A stretch of 11,741 nt of DNA from an uncultured Clostridia bacterium (GCA_947584125.1 CANPWI010000034.1:1-11741); one strand, 5' to 3'. Positions 1 through 5,800 are shown, counted from the stretch's first letter. Made by a program: numbers and translations. Notes: a model not told the origin generated them from the letters alone.

Positions 1-84
1 GTATTATATTCATCAGAGGTTAGTGTTAAAATAAATAAGCTTGCAGAAGACGTTGCAAAAGAAGTTGCAGAAAAAATCATGTAA
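1..84 (+). CDS. C-terminal end of an unidentified upstream gene (adk expected by position)
   Basis: An open frame enters from the left edge and encodes 27 residues before TAA at 82-84, ending in an alternating charged and hydrophobic helix (KLAEDVAKEVAEKIM). In Gram-positive ribosomal clusters the gene before map is normally adk, which follows secY. The visible tail does not look like the adenylate kinase C-termini I know, so the identity rests on position only. It could be another small gene or a divergent adk. It is on the same strand as map, 74 bases upstream, and probably in the same operon. Confidence 0.4.
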   Translation, partial: VLYSSEVSVKINKLAEDVAKEVAEKIM

Positions 85-94
85 TAAGTTTATA

Positions 95-137
95 ACAATG
101 TAGGGGGGTGGGTTTATATGTCCGCCCTAAAAATTGT
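95..137 (+). promoter_or_regulatory. G-rich hairpin in the leader of map
   Basis: An interrupted inverted repeat sits just ahead of the map ribosome binding site. ACAAT (95-99) pairs with ATTGT (133-137). Inside it TAGGG (101-105) pairs with CCCTA (125-129), and GG (107-108) can pair with CC (122-123). The run of six G at 103-108 is striking in this AT-rich sequence. No U-run follows, so it is not a standard terminator. It may stabilise the message, mark a processing site, or attenuate map. The role is inferred. Confidence 0.4.
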
Positions 138-158
138 AATTAAGAAAGAGGAATTAAA

Positions 159-929
159 TTGATAGAAATAAAATCAAAAAGAGAAATTGAATTAATGAAA
201 GAAGCATCAAGGATAACAGCGCTTACTCATAAGGCAATAGAAGAAGCAATAAGACCTGGAATTACAACATTTGAACTAGATAAAATAGCAGAAGATGTTA
301 TAAGAGCAAATGGAGCAATACCAGCTCAAAAAAATTATGATAGTGGAATTAGAGGAATACCTAATTTTCCAGCTTCAATTTGTGCATCTATTAATGATGA
401 GGTAATTCATGGAATTCCTTCAAAAAATGTTTATATTAAAGAGGGAGATATAATAAGCATTGATTTAGTAGCTCAAAAAAATGGTTATCATGGTGATGCA
501 GCAAGAACATATATTGTAGGTGAAGTGCCAGAGTCTACAAAAAGATTAGTAGATATTACAAAGCAAGCTTTCTTTGAAGGAATAAAGTATGCAAAACCTG
601 GAAATAGAATAGGAGATATTTGCCATGCTATAGGCGAATTTGTACATAAAAATGGATATAGTGTAGTAAGAGAATTTCAAGGACATGGTATTGGAAGAAA
701 TATGCATGAAGACCCTGGAATTCCGAATTATGGAAAAGCAGGTAAAGGAGTTAAACTTGAACCAGGCATGACACTAGCTATAGAACCTATGGTAATTGCC
801 GGAAAACCTAATATTTTAGAGCTTGATGACGGTTGGACAATTATAACAGAAGATGGCAGTTTATCTGCTCATTATGAAAATACAATTTTAATTACAGAAA
901 AAGAGCCAGAAATATTGACAATTATATAA
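159..929 (+). CDS. map: Type I methionine aminopeptidase
   Basis: This cytosolic metalloprotease removes the initiator methionine from nascent proteins when the second residue is small. The 256-residue product has the pita-bread catalytic set at the expected spacing: substrate-binding H84 (VIHGIPS), metal ligands D102, D113, H176 (GHGIG), E209 (AIEPM) and E240. These correspond to E. coli H79, D97, D108, H171, E204 and E235 with a constant offset of five. There is no N-terminal zinc-finger extension, so it is a plain type I enzyme. The start is TTG at 159, seven bases after AGAGG (147-151); no ATG lies nearby in frame and the family N-terminus (IEIKSKREIELM) begins immediately. It sits in the ribosomal cluster before infA, as in most Firmicutes. 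Confidence 0.97.
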   Translation: MIEIKSKREIELMKEASRITALTHKAIEEAIRPGITTFELDKIAEDVIRANGAIPAQKNYDSGIRGIPNFPASICASINDEVIHGIPSKNVYIKEGDIISIDLVAQKNGYHGDAARTYIVGEVPESTKRLVDITKQAFFEGIKYAKPGNRIGDICHAIGEFVHKNGYSVVREFQGHGIGRNMHEDPGIPNYGKAGKGVKLEPGMTLAIEPMVIAGKPNILELDDGWTIITEDGSLSAHYENTILITEKEPEILTII

Positions 930-985
930 AAGTGATGTATAATAATAGACGCTAATTGTAATTAATAATAAGGGGGAAGAGTAAA

Positions 986-1204
986 TTGGCAAAAGAAGAT
1001 ATGATAGAAGTAGAAGGTACAGTTGTTGAAAACTTACCAAATACAAATTTTAAAGTTAAGCTTGAAAATGGACATGAAATATTAGCTCATATATCTGGTA
1101 AGCTTAGAATGAATTATATAAAAATATTACCAGGAGATAGAGTAAAAGTAGAGCTTTCACCTTATGACCTTACAAGAGGAAGAATTACATGGAGAGCAAA
1201 ATAA
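986..1204 (+). CDS. infA: Translation initiation factor IF-1
   Basis: This is a 72-residue single OB-fold (S1-type) protein that occupies the ribosomal A site of the 30S subunit during initiation and helps IF-2 and IF-3. Length and sequence are canonical from end to end: MAKEDMIEVEGTV, the central NGHEILAHISGKLRMNYI and the terminal GDRVKVELSPYDLTRGRI. It starts with TTG at 986, nine bases after a G-rich ribosome binding site (AGGGGGA, 971-977), so two consecutive genes here use TTG. The KOW/L14e-like gene that often separates map and infA in Clostridia is missing; only 56 bases lie between them. rpmJ follows 55 bases downstream. Confidence 0.98.
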   Translation: MAKEDMIEVEGTVVENLPNTNFKVKLENGHEILAHISGKLRMNYIKILPGDRVKVELSPYDLTRGRITWRAK

Positions 1205-1259
1205 TATTGCTAAAAATTAACCCAAATATATAAAAGTTAATTTATAGGAGGTGCTAAAT

Positions 1260-1373
1260 ATGAAAGTAAGACCATCAGTAAAACCAATATGTGACAAATG
1301 CAAAGTTATAAAAAGAAAAGGTGTTATTAGAGTGATTTGTGAAAATCCAAAACACAAACAAAGACAAGGTTAA
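1260..1373 (+). CDS. rpmJ: 50S ribosomal protein L36 (C+ zinc form)
   Basis: This 37-residue gene encodes the smallest large-subunit protein, which binds 23S rRNA near the peptidyl-transferase and GTPase regions. The product is MKVRPSVKPICDKCKVIKRK followed by a tail ending HKQRQG. The zinc ligands C11, C14, C27 and H32 are all present, so this is the C+ form that needs zinc. The start is ATG at 1260, preceded by AGGAGG (1246-1251). Order after infA is canonical. The next gene, rpsM, is unusually far away: 193 bases of apparently structured sequence lie between them. Confidence 0.97.
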   Translation: MKVRPSVKPICDKCKVIKRKGVIRVICENPKHKQRQG

Positions 1374-1386
1374 TTCCTTAGGTATT

Positions 1387-1447
1387 AATACAAATTAGGT
1401 AGCGGCTGTTAAACTATAATTTATAGTTTACATATCGAATTTGTATT
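1387..1447 (+). promoter_or_regulatory. Nested hairpins in the rpmJ-rpsM gap, candidate leader RNA
   Basis: AATACAAATT (1387-1396) pairs perfectly with AATTTGTATT (1438-1447). Inside, AAACTATAA and TTATAGTTT (1411-1429) form a perfect 9-bp inverted repeat that can extend by GT/AC (1408-1409 with 1430-1431) past a single bulged T. The left junction contains the GC-richer stretch AGGTAGCGGCTGTT (1397-1410). Genes of this cluster are otherwise spaced by 7-60 bases. In E. coli the S4 autoregulatory pseudoknot lies just ahead of rpsM, so an S4- or S13-responsive leader is a reasonable inference. A palindromic insertion is the alternative. Confidence 0.45.
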
Positions 1448-1478
1448 TATATATATTATATTCTACAAAATTATTGAC

Positions 1479-1504
1479 TATCTGATTTTCAATCCGGTCA
1501 GATA
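1479..1504 (+). promoter_or_regulatory. Second hairpin upstream of rpsM
   Basis: TATCTGA (1479-1485) pairs with TCAGATA (1498-1504), and two further G-U pairs are possible (T1486-T1487 with G1496-G1497). It follows the nested hairpins and lies about 60 bases before the rpsM start. A -35-like TTGACT (1474-1479) overlaps its left arm, but there is no convincing -10 at the right distance, so I annotate it as structure and not as a promoter. Confidence 0.35.
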
Positions 1505-1566
1505 CATTTCACTTTAATGGAGTATGAATAAAACTAAACAAAATCAATTTGGAGGTGCTAAAACTT

Positions 1567-1935
1567 ATGGCTCGTATAGCAGGAGTAGATTTACCTAGAG
1601 AAAAAAGAGTAGAAATAGGACTAACATACATTTATGGAATAGGTGTAACAAGTTCTAGAAAAATACTTGCAAAAACTGGAATTAATCCAGATACTAGAGT
1701 AAAAGATTTAACAGATGAACAAGTAAATGATATTAGACAAGTTATTGACGCAGAATATAAAGTTGAAGGTGACTTAAGGCGTGAGGTAGCTCTTAACATT
1801 AAAAGATTAAAAGAAATCGGATGTTATAGAGGTCTAAGACATAGAAGAGGTTTACCTGTAAGAGGACAAAGAACAAAAACTAATGCGCGTACAAGAAAAG
1901 GTCCAAGAAAATTAGTAAGCAAAAGTAAAAAATAA
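1567..1935 (+). CDS. rpsM: 30S ribosomal protein S13
   Basis: S13 sits in the head of the small subunit and forms the B1 bridges to the large subunit, near the P-site tRNA. The 122-residue protein begins MARIAGVDLPREKR, has the helix-two-turn-helix segment (GLTYIYGIGVTSSRKIL) and the GLRHRRGLPVRGQRTKTNAR block, and ends in the basic tail that reaches the tRNAs. ATG at 1567 is chosen over an in-frame TTG at 1549 because the ribosome binding site GGAGGTG (1551-1557) lies between them, and the family begins MARIAG. It is the first gene of the S13-S11-S4-alpha-L17 block. Confidence 0.98.
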   Translation: MARIAGVDLPREKRVEIGLTYIYGIGVTSSRKILAKTGINPDTRVKDLTDEQVNDIRQVIDAEYKVEGDLRREVALNIKRLKEIGCYRGLRHRRGLPVRGQRTKTNARTRKGPRKLVSKSKK

Positions 1936-1988
1936 ATAAAAATTAATACATAAAATTATTATTCATAATGAAGGAGGGAATTTTAGAA

Positions 1989-2384
1989 ATGGCTAAAAAT
2001 ACTGTAGCAAGAAAAACACCTAGAAGAAATAGAAAAAACATTGAAAAAGGTGCTGCACATATTCATTCTAGTTTTAATAATACAATAGTAACAATAACAG
2101 ATGTTGCGGGAAATGTAATTTCTTGGGCAAGTGCAGGAGGTCTTGGATTTAAAGGTTCAAGAAAAAGCACACCTTATGCTGCTGGTCAAGTAGCTGAAAC
2201 AGCTGCAAAAACTGGTATGGAGCATGGATTAAAAACTGTTGAAGTATATGTTAAAGGACCAGGTTCTGGTAGAGAAGCTGCAATAAGATCACTTCAAACA
2301 GCAGGTCTAGAAATTAGTAGTATTAAGGATGTAACTCCAATACCACATAATGGATGTAGACCACCTAAAAGAAGAAGAGTATAA
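1989..2384 (+). CDS. rpsK: 30S ribosomal protein S11
   Basis: S11 binds 16S rRNA on the platform of the small subunit beside the mRNA exit and the E site. The 131-residue product has the conserved blocks AHIHSSFNNTIVTITD, GFKGSRKSTPYAAG, VKGPGSGREAAIR, and the near-universal C-terminus HNGCRPPKRRRV. The start is ATG at 1989; an in-frame ATG at 1968 directly abuts the ribosome binding site AAGGAGG (1971-1977) and would add seven residues not typical of the family. It lies 53 bases after rpsM and 33 bases before rpsD. Confidence 0.98.
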   Translation: MAKNTVARKTPRRNRKNIEKGAAHIHSSFNNTIVTITDVAGNVISWASAGGLGFKGSRKSTPYAAGQVAETAAKTGMEHGLKTVEVYVKGPGSGREAAIRSLQTAGLEISSIKDVTPIPHNGCRPPKRRRV

Positions 2385-2417
2385 AAAAGTAAATAATAGA
2401 GAGGTGAAATAAATAAA

Positions 2418-3044
2418 ATGGCAAGATATAAAGATGAACAATGTCGTATTTGCCGTAGAGAAGGACAAAAATTGTTCTTAAAAGGTTCAAGATGTTATAC
2501 TGATAAGTGTAGTGTTTCAAGAAGAAACTATGCTCCAGGACAACATGGACAAAAAAAGGCAAAGCTTTCTGAATATGGTACACAATTAAGAGAAAAACAA
2601 AAAACAAAATCATTCTATGGAGTAGGAGAAAGACAATTTAGAAAATATTTTGAAATGGCTTCAAATAAAAAAGGTATTACAGGTGAAAATTTACTTCAAA
2701 TATTAGAAAGTAGATTAGATAATGTAGTATATAGATTAGGTTATGGAAGTTCAAGACCACAAGCAAGACAACTTGTAAACCATGGACATTTTGAAGTAAA
2801 TGGTAAAAAAGTTGATATAGCTTCTTACTTAGTAAAACCAGGTGATGTTATAAAAGTAAGAGAAAACAAAAAAGATTCTAAAATTATGAAAGAAAATGTT
2901 GAAGTATTAGCTTCAAGACCAGTTCCAGAATGGTTAGAAAAAGATATTGATAATTTAAGTGGTAAAGTAGTAAGATTAGCAGCAAGAGCAGATGTTGATC
3001 TTCCAGTAGAAGAGCATTTAATAGTAGAGCTTTACTCAAAATAA
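2418..3044 (+). CDS. rpsD: 30S ribosomal protein S4 (zinc-binding C+ form)
   Basis: S4 nucleates assembly of the 30S body by binding the 5' domain of 16S rRNA, and in many bacteria represses its own operon. The 208-residue protein carries four cysteines near the N-terminus, C9, C12, C26 and C31 (C-x2-C-x13-C-x4-C), which make the zinc-finger form. The S4 RNA-binding domain spans about residues 98-150 (ESRLDNVVYRLGYGSSRPQA, then GHFEVNGKKV). Its place between rpsK and rpoA is the alpha-operon arrangement, unlike B. subtilis where rpsD stands alone. That makes the structured leader ahead of rpsM a plausible S4 target. The ribosome binding site is GAGGTG (2401-2406). Confidence 0.98.
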   Translation: MARYKDEQCRICRREGQKLFLKGSRCYTDKCSVSRRNYAPGQHGQKKAKLSEYGTQLREKQKTKSFYGVGERQFRKYFEMASNKKGITGENLLQILESRLDNVVYRLGYGSSRPQARQLVNHGHFEVNGKKVDIASYLVKPGDVIKVRENKKDSKIMKENVEVLASRPVPEWLEKDIDNLSGKVVRLAARADVDLPVEEHLIVELYSK

Positions 3045-3078
3045 TAGATTATTTAATTAATTTAATTAGGAGGTTGAA

Positions 3079-4026
3079 ATGATAGAATTCGAAAAGCCAA
3101 ATATTGAATGTTTAGAGGTGGATAATGATAGCAACTATGCAAAATTCGTGTGTGAACCACTAGAAAGAGGATATGGTGTTACAATAGGTAACTCATTAAG
3201 AAGAATACTTTTATCATCATTACCAGGTAGTGCAATAACAAGTGTTAAAATTGATGGAGTATTACATGAATTTTCTACAATACCAAATGTTGTAGAAGAT
3301 GTACCTGAAATAATAGTTAATTTAAAAAGTGTAAGATTAAAAACTTTTGACAATGAAGAAAAAATTATAAGAATTGATTTCAAAGGTGAAGGTGAAGTAA
3401 CAGCTGGAGATATTATAACTCCAGAGGATGTAGAAATACTAAACCCAGACTTACATATTGCAACTGTTGCTGAAGGTGGAAGTCTAAAAATGGAAATGAC
3501 AGTTGATAGAGGTAGAGGATATAATACTGCAGTTAAAAATAAAAAGCCAAATCAGGATTTATCTGTTCTACCAATAGATTCTATTTATACACCTGTAAAA
3601 AAGGTAAACTATTCTGTAGAAAATACTAGAGTAGGCCAAATGGTAGATTTTGATAAATTAATAATAGAAGTTTGGACAGATGGTAGCTTAAAAGCTTATG
3701 AGGCACTTAGCCTTGCAGCAAAAGTTATGACTGGACATCTTGAATTATTTATTGATTTATCAGAAACTGCAAAAAACACACAGGTTATGATTGAAAAAGA
3801 AGAATCTAAGAAAGAAAAAGTATTAGAAATGTCAATAGAAGACCTTGAATTATCTGTAAGATCATTCAATTGCTTAAAAAGAGCTGGTATATCAACAGTT
3901 GAAGAACTAGCAAATAGATCTGAAAATGATATGATGAAGGTTAGAAATCTTGGTAAAAAATCATTAGATGAGGTTATTAATAAACTTCATAGTTTAGGAT
4001 TAGACTTTAAAGAAGAGGAGGATTAA
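3079..4026 (+). CDS. rpoA: DNA-directed RNA polymerase subunit alpha
   Basis: The alpha dimer is the assembly platform for beta and beta', and its C-terminal domain contacts UP elements and activators. The 315-residue protein has the N-terminal dimerisation and assembly domain at about residues 1-230 (ERGYGVTIGNSLRRILLSSLPG; LPIDSIYTPVKKVNY; TDGSLKAYEALSLAA) and a linker rich in K and E. The C-terminal domain spans about 250-312, where R261 and N264 in SVRSFNCLKRAGI match the E. coli DNA contacts R265 and N268, with LGKKSLDEV as the second contact loop. The start is ATG at 3079 after AGGAGG (3068-3073). rplQ follows after seven bases. Confidence 0.99.
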   Translation: MIEFEKPNIECLEVDNDSNYAKFVCEPLERGYGVTIGNSLRRILLSSLPGSAITSVKIDGVLHEFSTIPNVVEDVPEIIVNLKSVRLKTFDNEEKIIRIDFKGEGEVTAGDIITPEDVEILNPDLHIATVAEGGSLKMEMTVDRGRGYNTAVKNKKPNQDLSVLPIDSIYTPVKKVNYSVENTRVGQMVDFDKLIIEVWTDGSLKAYEALSLAAKVMTGHLELFIDLSETAKNTQVMIEKEESKKEKVLEMSIEDLELSVRSFNCLKRAGISTVEELANRSENDMMKVRNLGKKSLDEVINKLHSLGLDFKEEED

Positions 4027-4033
4027 ATTCAAA

Positions 4034-4558
4034 ATGGCAAAAAATAGAAAATTAGGAAAGCCAACTGATCAAAGATTAGCAATGCTTAAATGCCAAACAA
4101 CAGATGTAATTTTACACGGAAAAATTAAAACAACAGAAGCAAGAGCAAAAGAAGTAAAAGCTATAGTTGACAGCATTATTGCTTTAGCTATAAAAGAAAA
4201 AGATAACTTTGAAGAGGTTGATGCAAAAGTAATAAGAGCAAAAATAGATGCTAATGGTCATAAAGTAACAGAAAAAGTAACAAGTAAAAATGGTAAAGAA
4301 TACCTAAAAGTTGTTAAAGAAGAGGTTACAGAAAAAAGACAAAAAGATATGCCATCAAGATTAAATGCAAGAAGAAAAATAATGAGAAAAATCAATAAAG
4401 TTAAAGATGAAAAAGGAAACAATATTGATTTACCAGCAAAATTATTTGGAGAAATTGCAGAAAAATATGAAGGTAGAGTTGGTGGATATACAAGAATAAT
4501 TAAATTAGGTCAAAGAAAAGGTGACGGAGCAGAATCTGTTATATTAGAATTAGTATAA
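4034..4558 (+). CDS. rplQ: 50S ribosomal protein L17, long form with internal insertion
   Basis: L17 binds 23S rRNA near the exit tunnel and is the last gene of the alpha operon. The N-terminal third (MAKNRKLGKPTDQRLAMLK, TTEARAKEVKAIVD) and the C-terminal third (LFGEIAEKYEGRVGGYTRI, GQRKGDGAESVILEL) are canonical. The product is 174 residues, against about 120 in B. subtilis. The extra roughly 50 residues sit between about residues 58 and 108, a lysine- and glutamate-rich stretch (VTEKVTSKNGKEYLKVVKEE) just before the conserved RLNARRKIMRKI. I recall similar long L17 proteins in other Clostridia, so this looks like a lineage trait and not damage. The ribosome binding site GAGGAGG lies inside the end of rpoA, which suggests coupled translation. 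Confidence 0.97.
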   Translation: MAKNRKLGKPTDQRLAMLKCQTTDVILHGKIKTTEARAKEVKAIVDSIIALAIKEKDNFEEVDAKVIRAKIDANGHKVTEKVTSKNGKEYLKVVKEEVTEKRQKDMPSRLNARRKIMRKINKVKDEKGNNIDLPAKLFGEIAEKYEGRVGGYTRIIKLGQRKGDGAESVILELV

Positions 4559-4561
4559 AAT

Positions 4562-4592
4562 AAAAATGGACATATAAAATGTCCATTTTTTT
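4562..4592 (+). terminator. Intrinsic terminator of the ribosomal protein operon
   Basis: AAAAATGGACA (4562-4572) and TGTCCATTTTT (4580-4590) form a perfect 11-bp stem with the seven-base loop TATAAAA, and the T-run continues to 4592. It starts three bases after the rplQ stop and closes the map-to-rplQ transcript. Confidence 0.93.
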
Positions 4593-4597
4593 AATGC

Positions 4598-4625
4598 AAT
4601 AGGAAATTTCTCCGAAATTCCTATT
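4598..4625 (+). terminator. Second hairpin behind the operon terminator
   Basis: AATAGGAA (4598-4605) pairs with TTCCTATT (4618-4625), with three more pairs inside one mismatch and a small CTCC-containing loop. It lies five bases after the main terminator. No U-run follows, so it may be a backup terminator, a 3'-end stabiliser or a small palindromic repeat. Confidence 0.4.
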
Positions 4626-4675
4626 ATATTAAAATGCTATAATCGCTATTGTCTTTGAGATTTGTTCTAAATGGA

Positions 4676-4703
4676 ACACAAAATAAAACGGTTTCATATA
4701 ATA
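4676..4703 (+). promoter_or_regulatory. Candidate promoter of the cysteine-rich membrane protein gene
   Basis: CATATAATA (4695-4703) contains a perfect TATAAT (4697-4702), but no good sigma-A -35 lies 17 bases upstream. The same bases fit the sigma-K -10 pattern CATAnnnTA, with AC at 4676-4677 and a 17-base spacer, the B. subtilis sigma-K arrangement. A TGTTC-N6-GAACA inverted repeat (4663-4678) overlaps the -35 side and could be an operator. Which sigma factor is used cannot be decided from sequence; matches of this kind also arise by chance in AT-rich DNA. Confidence 0.4.
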
Positions 4704-4765
4704 TACTATATATAAAATATTAAAAAGTATTTTATAAATCTTTATAAGAAAAGAGGTATAAAAAT

Positions 4766-5212
4766 ATGAACTGTAAAGAAAAATATAATTGCACAGGATG
4801 CGGAATTTTAGGAGTAATATTTAGTATTGTAGTTGGTGTAGTATTTGGAGTTTTATTTGCAAATAGTCTAATTCCTGCTGCGTTAAATTTTATTATAATT
4901 GCATTAATAATATCAGGTGTTTCAACCTTAGTTACAATAACGACTCTACTTGTAGGAAACATTTTAAAAGGCTGTTACTGTGTTAATAAATGTATAGCTT
5001 GTGGTGGAAAATGTTTTATTGCAGGTACAATAGGAACATTATTAGCAGGAACAGCTGCATTAACAGCAGGAATAACTGCAACATCAGTTGCCTCTGCAAT
5101 ATTTGTAGGATTAACCGCCTTATTCTTTGTACTAATGATAATAGCAGTTGTATCTTTATTTATATGTACAATACAAGAAAACTGTAATAGAAAAGTATGT
5201 GACAAAGAGTAA
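4766..5212 (+). CDS. Cysteine-rich four-helix membrane protein of unknown function
   Basis: I do not recognise the family. The 148-residue product has four strongly hydrophobic segments, about residues 13-33, 37-65, 84-108 and 110-134. Eleven cysteines lie almost entirely outside them: C3, C9 and C12 at the N-terminus; C70, C72, C76, C79 and C83 in the loop between helices 2 and 3; C134, C140 and C145 at the end of helix 4 and in the tail. With four crossings these three clusters fall on one membrane face, likely the cytosol because the same segments carry the lysines and arginine. The start is ATG at 4766 after AAGAGG (4750-4755). It stands alone between two terminators and converges on the XRE regulator. 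Possible roles include metal binding, thiol redox or a spore membrane function; none is shown. Confidence 0.8.
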   Translation: MNCKEKYNCTGCGILGVIFSIVVGVVFGVLFANSLIPAALNFIIIALIISGVSTLVTITTLLVGNILKGCYCVNKCIACGGKCFIAGTIGTLLAGTAALTAGITATSVASAIFVGLTALFFVLMIIAVVSLFICTIQENCNRKVCDKE

Positions 5213-5220
5213 AATAAAAT

Positions 5221-5278
5221 AAAAAGTCTCGAATTGAAGTGAACACTAAGTGGTTCATTTCAAATAGCGAGACTTTTT
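5221..5278. terminator. Long two-way terminator hairpin between convergent genes
   Basis: AAAAAGTCTCG (5221-5231) pairs perfectly with CGAGACTTTTT (5268-5278). Inside, TTGAAGTGAAC (5234-5244) pairs with GTTCATTTCAA (5253-5263) with one G-U pair. The A-run on one side and T-run on the other let it work in both directions. It lies between the + strand membrane protein gene and the - strand XRE gene. At 58 bases it is longer than a usual terminator. Confidence 0.85.
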
Positions 5279-5291
5279 GCTTTTTACAATA

Positions 5292-5615
5292 TTAATTGTC
5301 TATAATTGTTTTTGCAACATTATATATTAGTTTTTGTTTATCTGGTGGACAATTTTTAAGTAGTAAATAAAAATCTTCTGATAAATAAGATTCAGATTCA
5401 GAAGATGTTCCATTTAAAATATCTCCTTCAGTAATATCTAATAATTTACAAAGCTGACTTAATCTTTTTAAATTTATATGTGAACTTCCGCGTTCTACTC
5501 TACTTAAGTACGCTATTGAAACATCCAATTTTTCAGATAATTGTTCTTGAGTATATCCCTTATTTAATCTTGCTTTTTTTAAGCGTTCTCCTATAATATT
5601 ATAATCTAAAGCCAT
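5292..5615 (-). CDS. XRE-family (SinR-like) helix-turn-helix regulator
   Basis: This 107-residue DNA-binding protein has an N-terminal Xre/Cro-type helix-turn-helix at about residues 5-60 (IGERLKKARLNKGYTQEQLS, then LDVSIAYLSRVERGSSHINL) and a short C-terminal segment (LSEDFYLLLKNCPPDKQKLI) that resembles the dimerisation tail of small clostridial regulators. The start is the third of three nearby in-frame ATGs (first base 5615), because the ribosome binding site GAAAGG abuts the first one and gives nine-base spacing to the third. It is divergent from ruvA, and the shared region carries two perfect inverted repeats, so autoregulation and control of ruvA-rarA are plausible. Its ligand and target are unknown. 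Confidence 0.88.
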   Translation of the reverse strand: MALDYNIIGERLKKARLNKGYTQEQLSEKLDVSIAYLSRVERGSSHINLKRLSQLCKLLDITEGDILNGTSSESESYLSEDFYLLLKNCPPDKQKLIYNVAKTIIDN

Positions 5616-5676
5616 TATCATCATCCTTTCTATTAACTGTTATTATTAATAATGTTTATAATATGAAATATAGCAC

Positions 5677-5705
5677 GATATAATTAAATTTTACAGAAAT
5701 TACAA
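5677..5705 (-). promoter_or_regulatory. Candidate promoter of the XRE regulator
   Basis: Read on the minus strand, TTGTAA (5705-5700) is followed after 17 bases by TATATC (5682-5677). The match is moderate and the region is very AT-rich. The 19-base inverted repeat at 5712-5730 lies just upstream of the -35. Confidence 0.4.
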
Positions 5706-5711
5706 AGTAAA

Positions 5712-5730
5712 TGTTTACTGATAGTAAACA
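5712..5730. promoter_or_regulatory. Inverted repeat, likely operator between XRE gene and ruvA
   Basis: TGTTTACTGATAGTAAACA is a perfect 8-3-8 inverted repeat. It lies six bases from the putative -35 of the XRE gene and 36 bases upstream of the ruvA -35. Size and symmetry suit a dimeric helix-turn-helix protein; the adjacent XRE regulator is the obvious candidate, by inference. Confidence 0.6.
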
Positions 5731-5766
5731 ATACATATATAGTTTGTACAATATTAAAAAAAATAC

Positions 5767-5794
5767 TTGAAAAAAATAAAAATTATGATAAAAT
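5767..5794 (+). promoter_or_regulatory. Extended -10 promoter of the ruvA operon
   Basis: TTGAAA (5767-5772) and TAAAAT (5789-5794) are 16 bases apart, and TG at 5786-5787 makes an extended -10. Transcription would begin near 5801, giving a leader of about 30 bases before the ruvA ATG. Confidence 0.75.
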
Positions 5795-5800
5795 CATAAT
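5782..5800. promoter_or_regulatory. Inverted repeat covering the ruvA -10 box
   Basis: ATTATGAT-AAA-ATCATAAT is a perfect 8-3-8 inverted repeat that contains the extended -10 element. A protein bound here would block RNA polymerase. It has the same dimensions as the repeat at 5712-5730 but a different sequence, with centres 70 bases apart. Part of the symmetry could be incidental to AT-rich promoter sequence. Confidence 0.45.

Noticed and set aside
1474..1508. Promoter with TTGACT ahead of rpsM
   Set aside because: No acceptable -10 lies 16-18 bases downstream; the best (TCAGAT) matches poorly.
1549..1566. In-frame TTG upstream of the rpsM ATG as the start
   Set aside because: The ribosome binding site GGAGGTG lies directly after it and the S13 family begins at MARIAG.
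1968..1988. Earlier in-frame ATG for rpsK
   Set aside because: It lies immediately upstream of AAGGAGG, which serves the ATG at 1989; the extra seven residues are not typical.
2365..2613. Minus-strand open frame over the start of rpsD, and others over rpoA, cdaA, truA and the membrane protein genes
   Set aside because: They are shadows of well-supported genes on +, with no ribosome binding sites and low-complexity translations.
4663..4678. LexA (SOS) box in TGTTC-N6-GAACA
   Set aside because: The half sites are in the opposite orientation to the Firmicutes GAAC-N4-GTTC box and the spacing differs.
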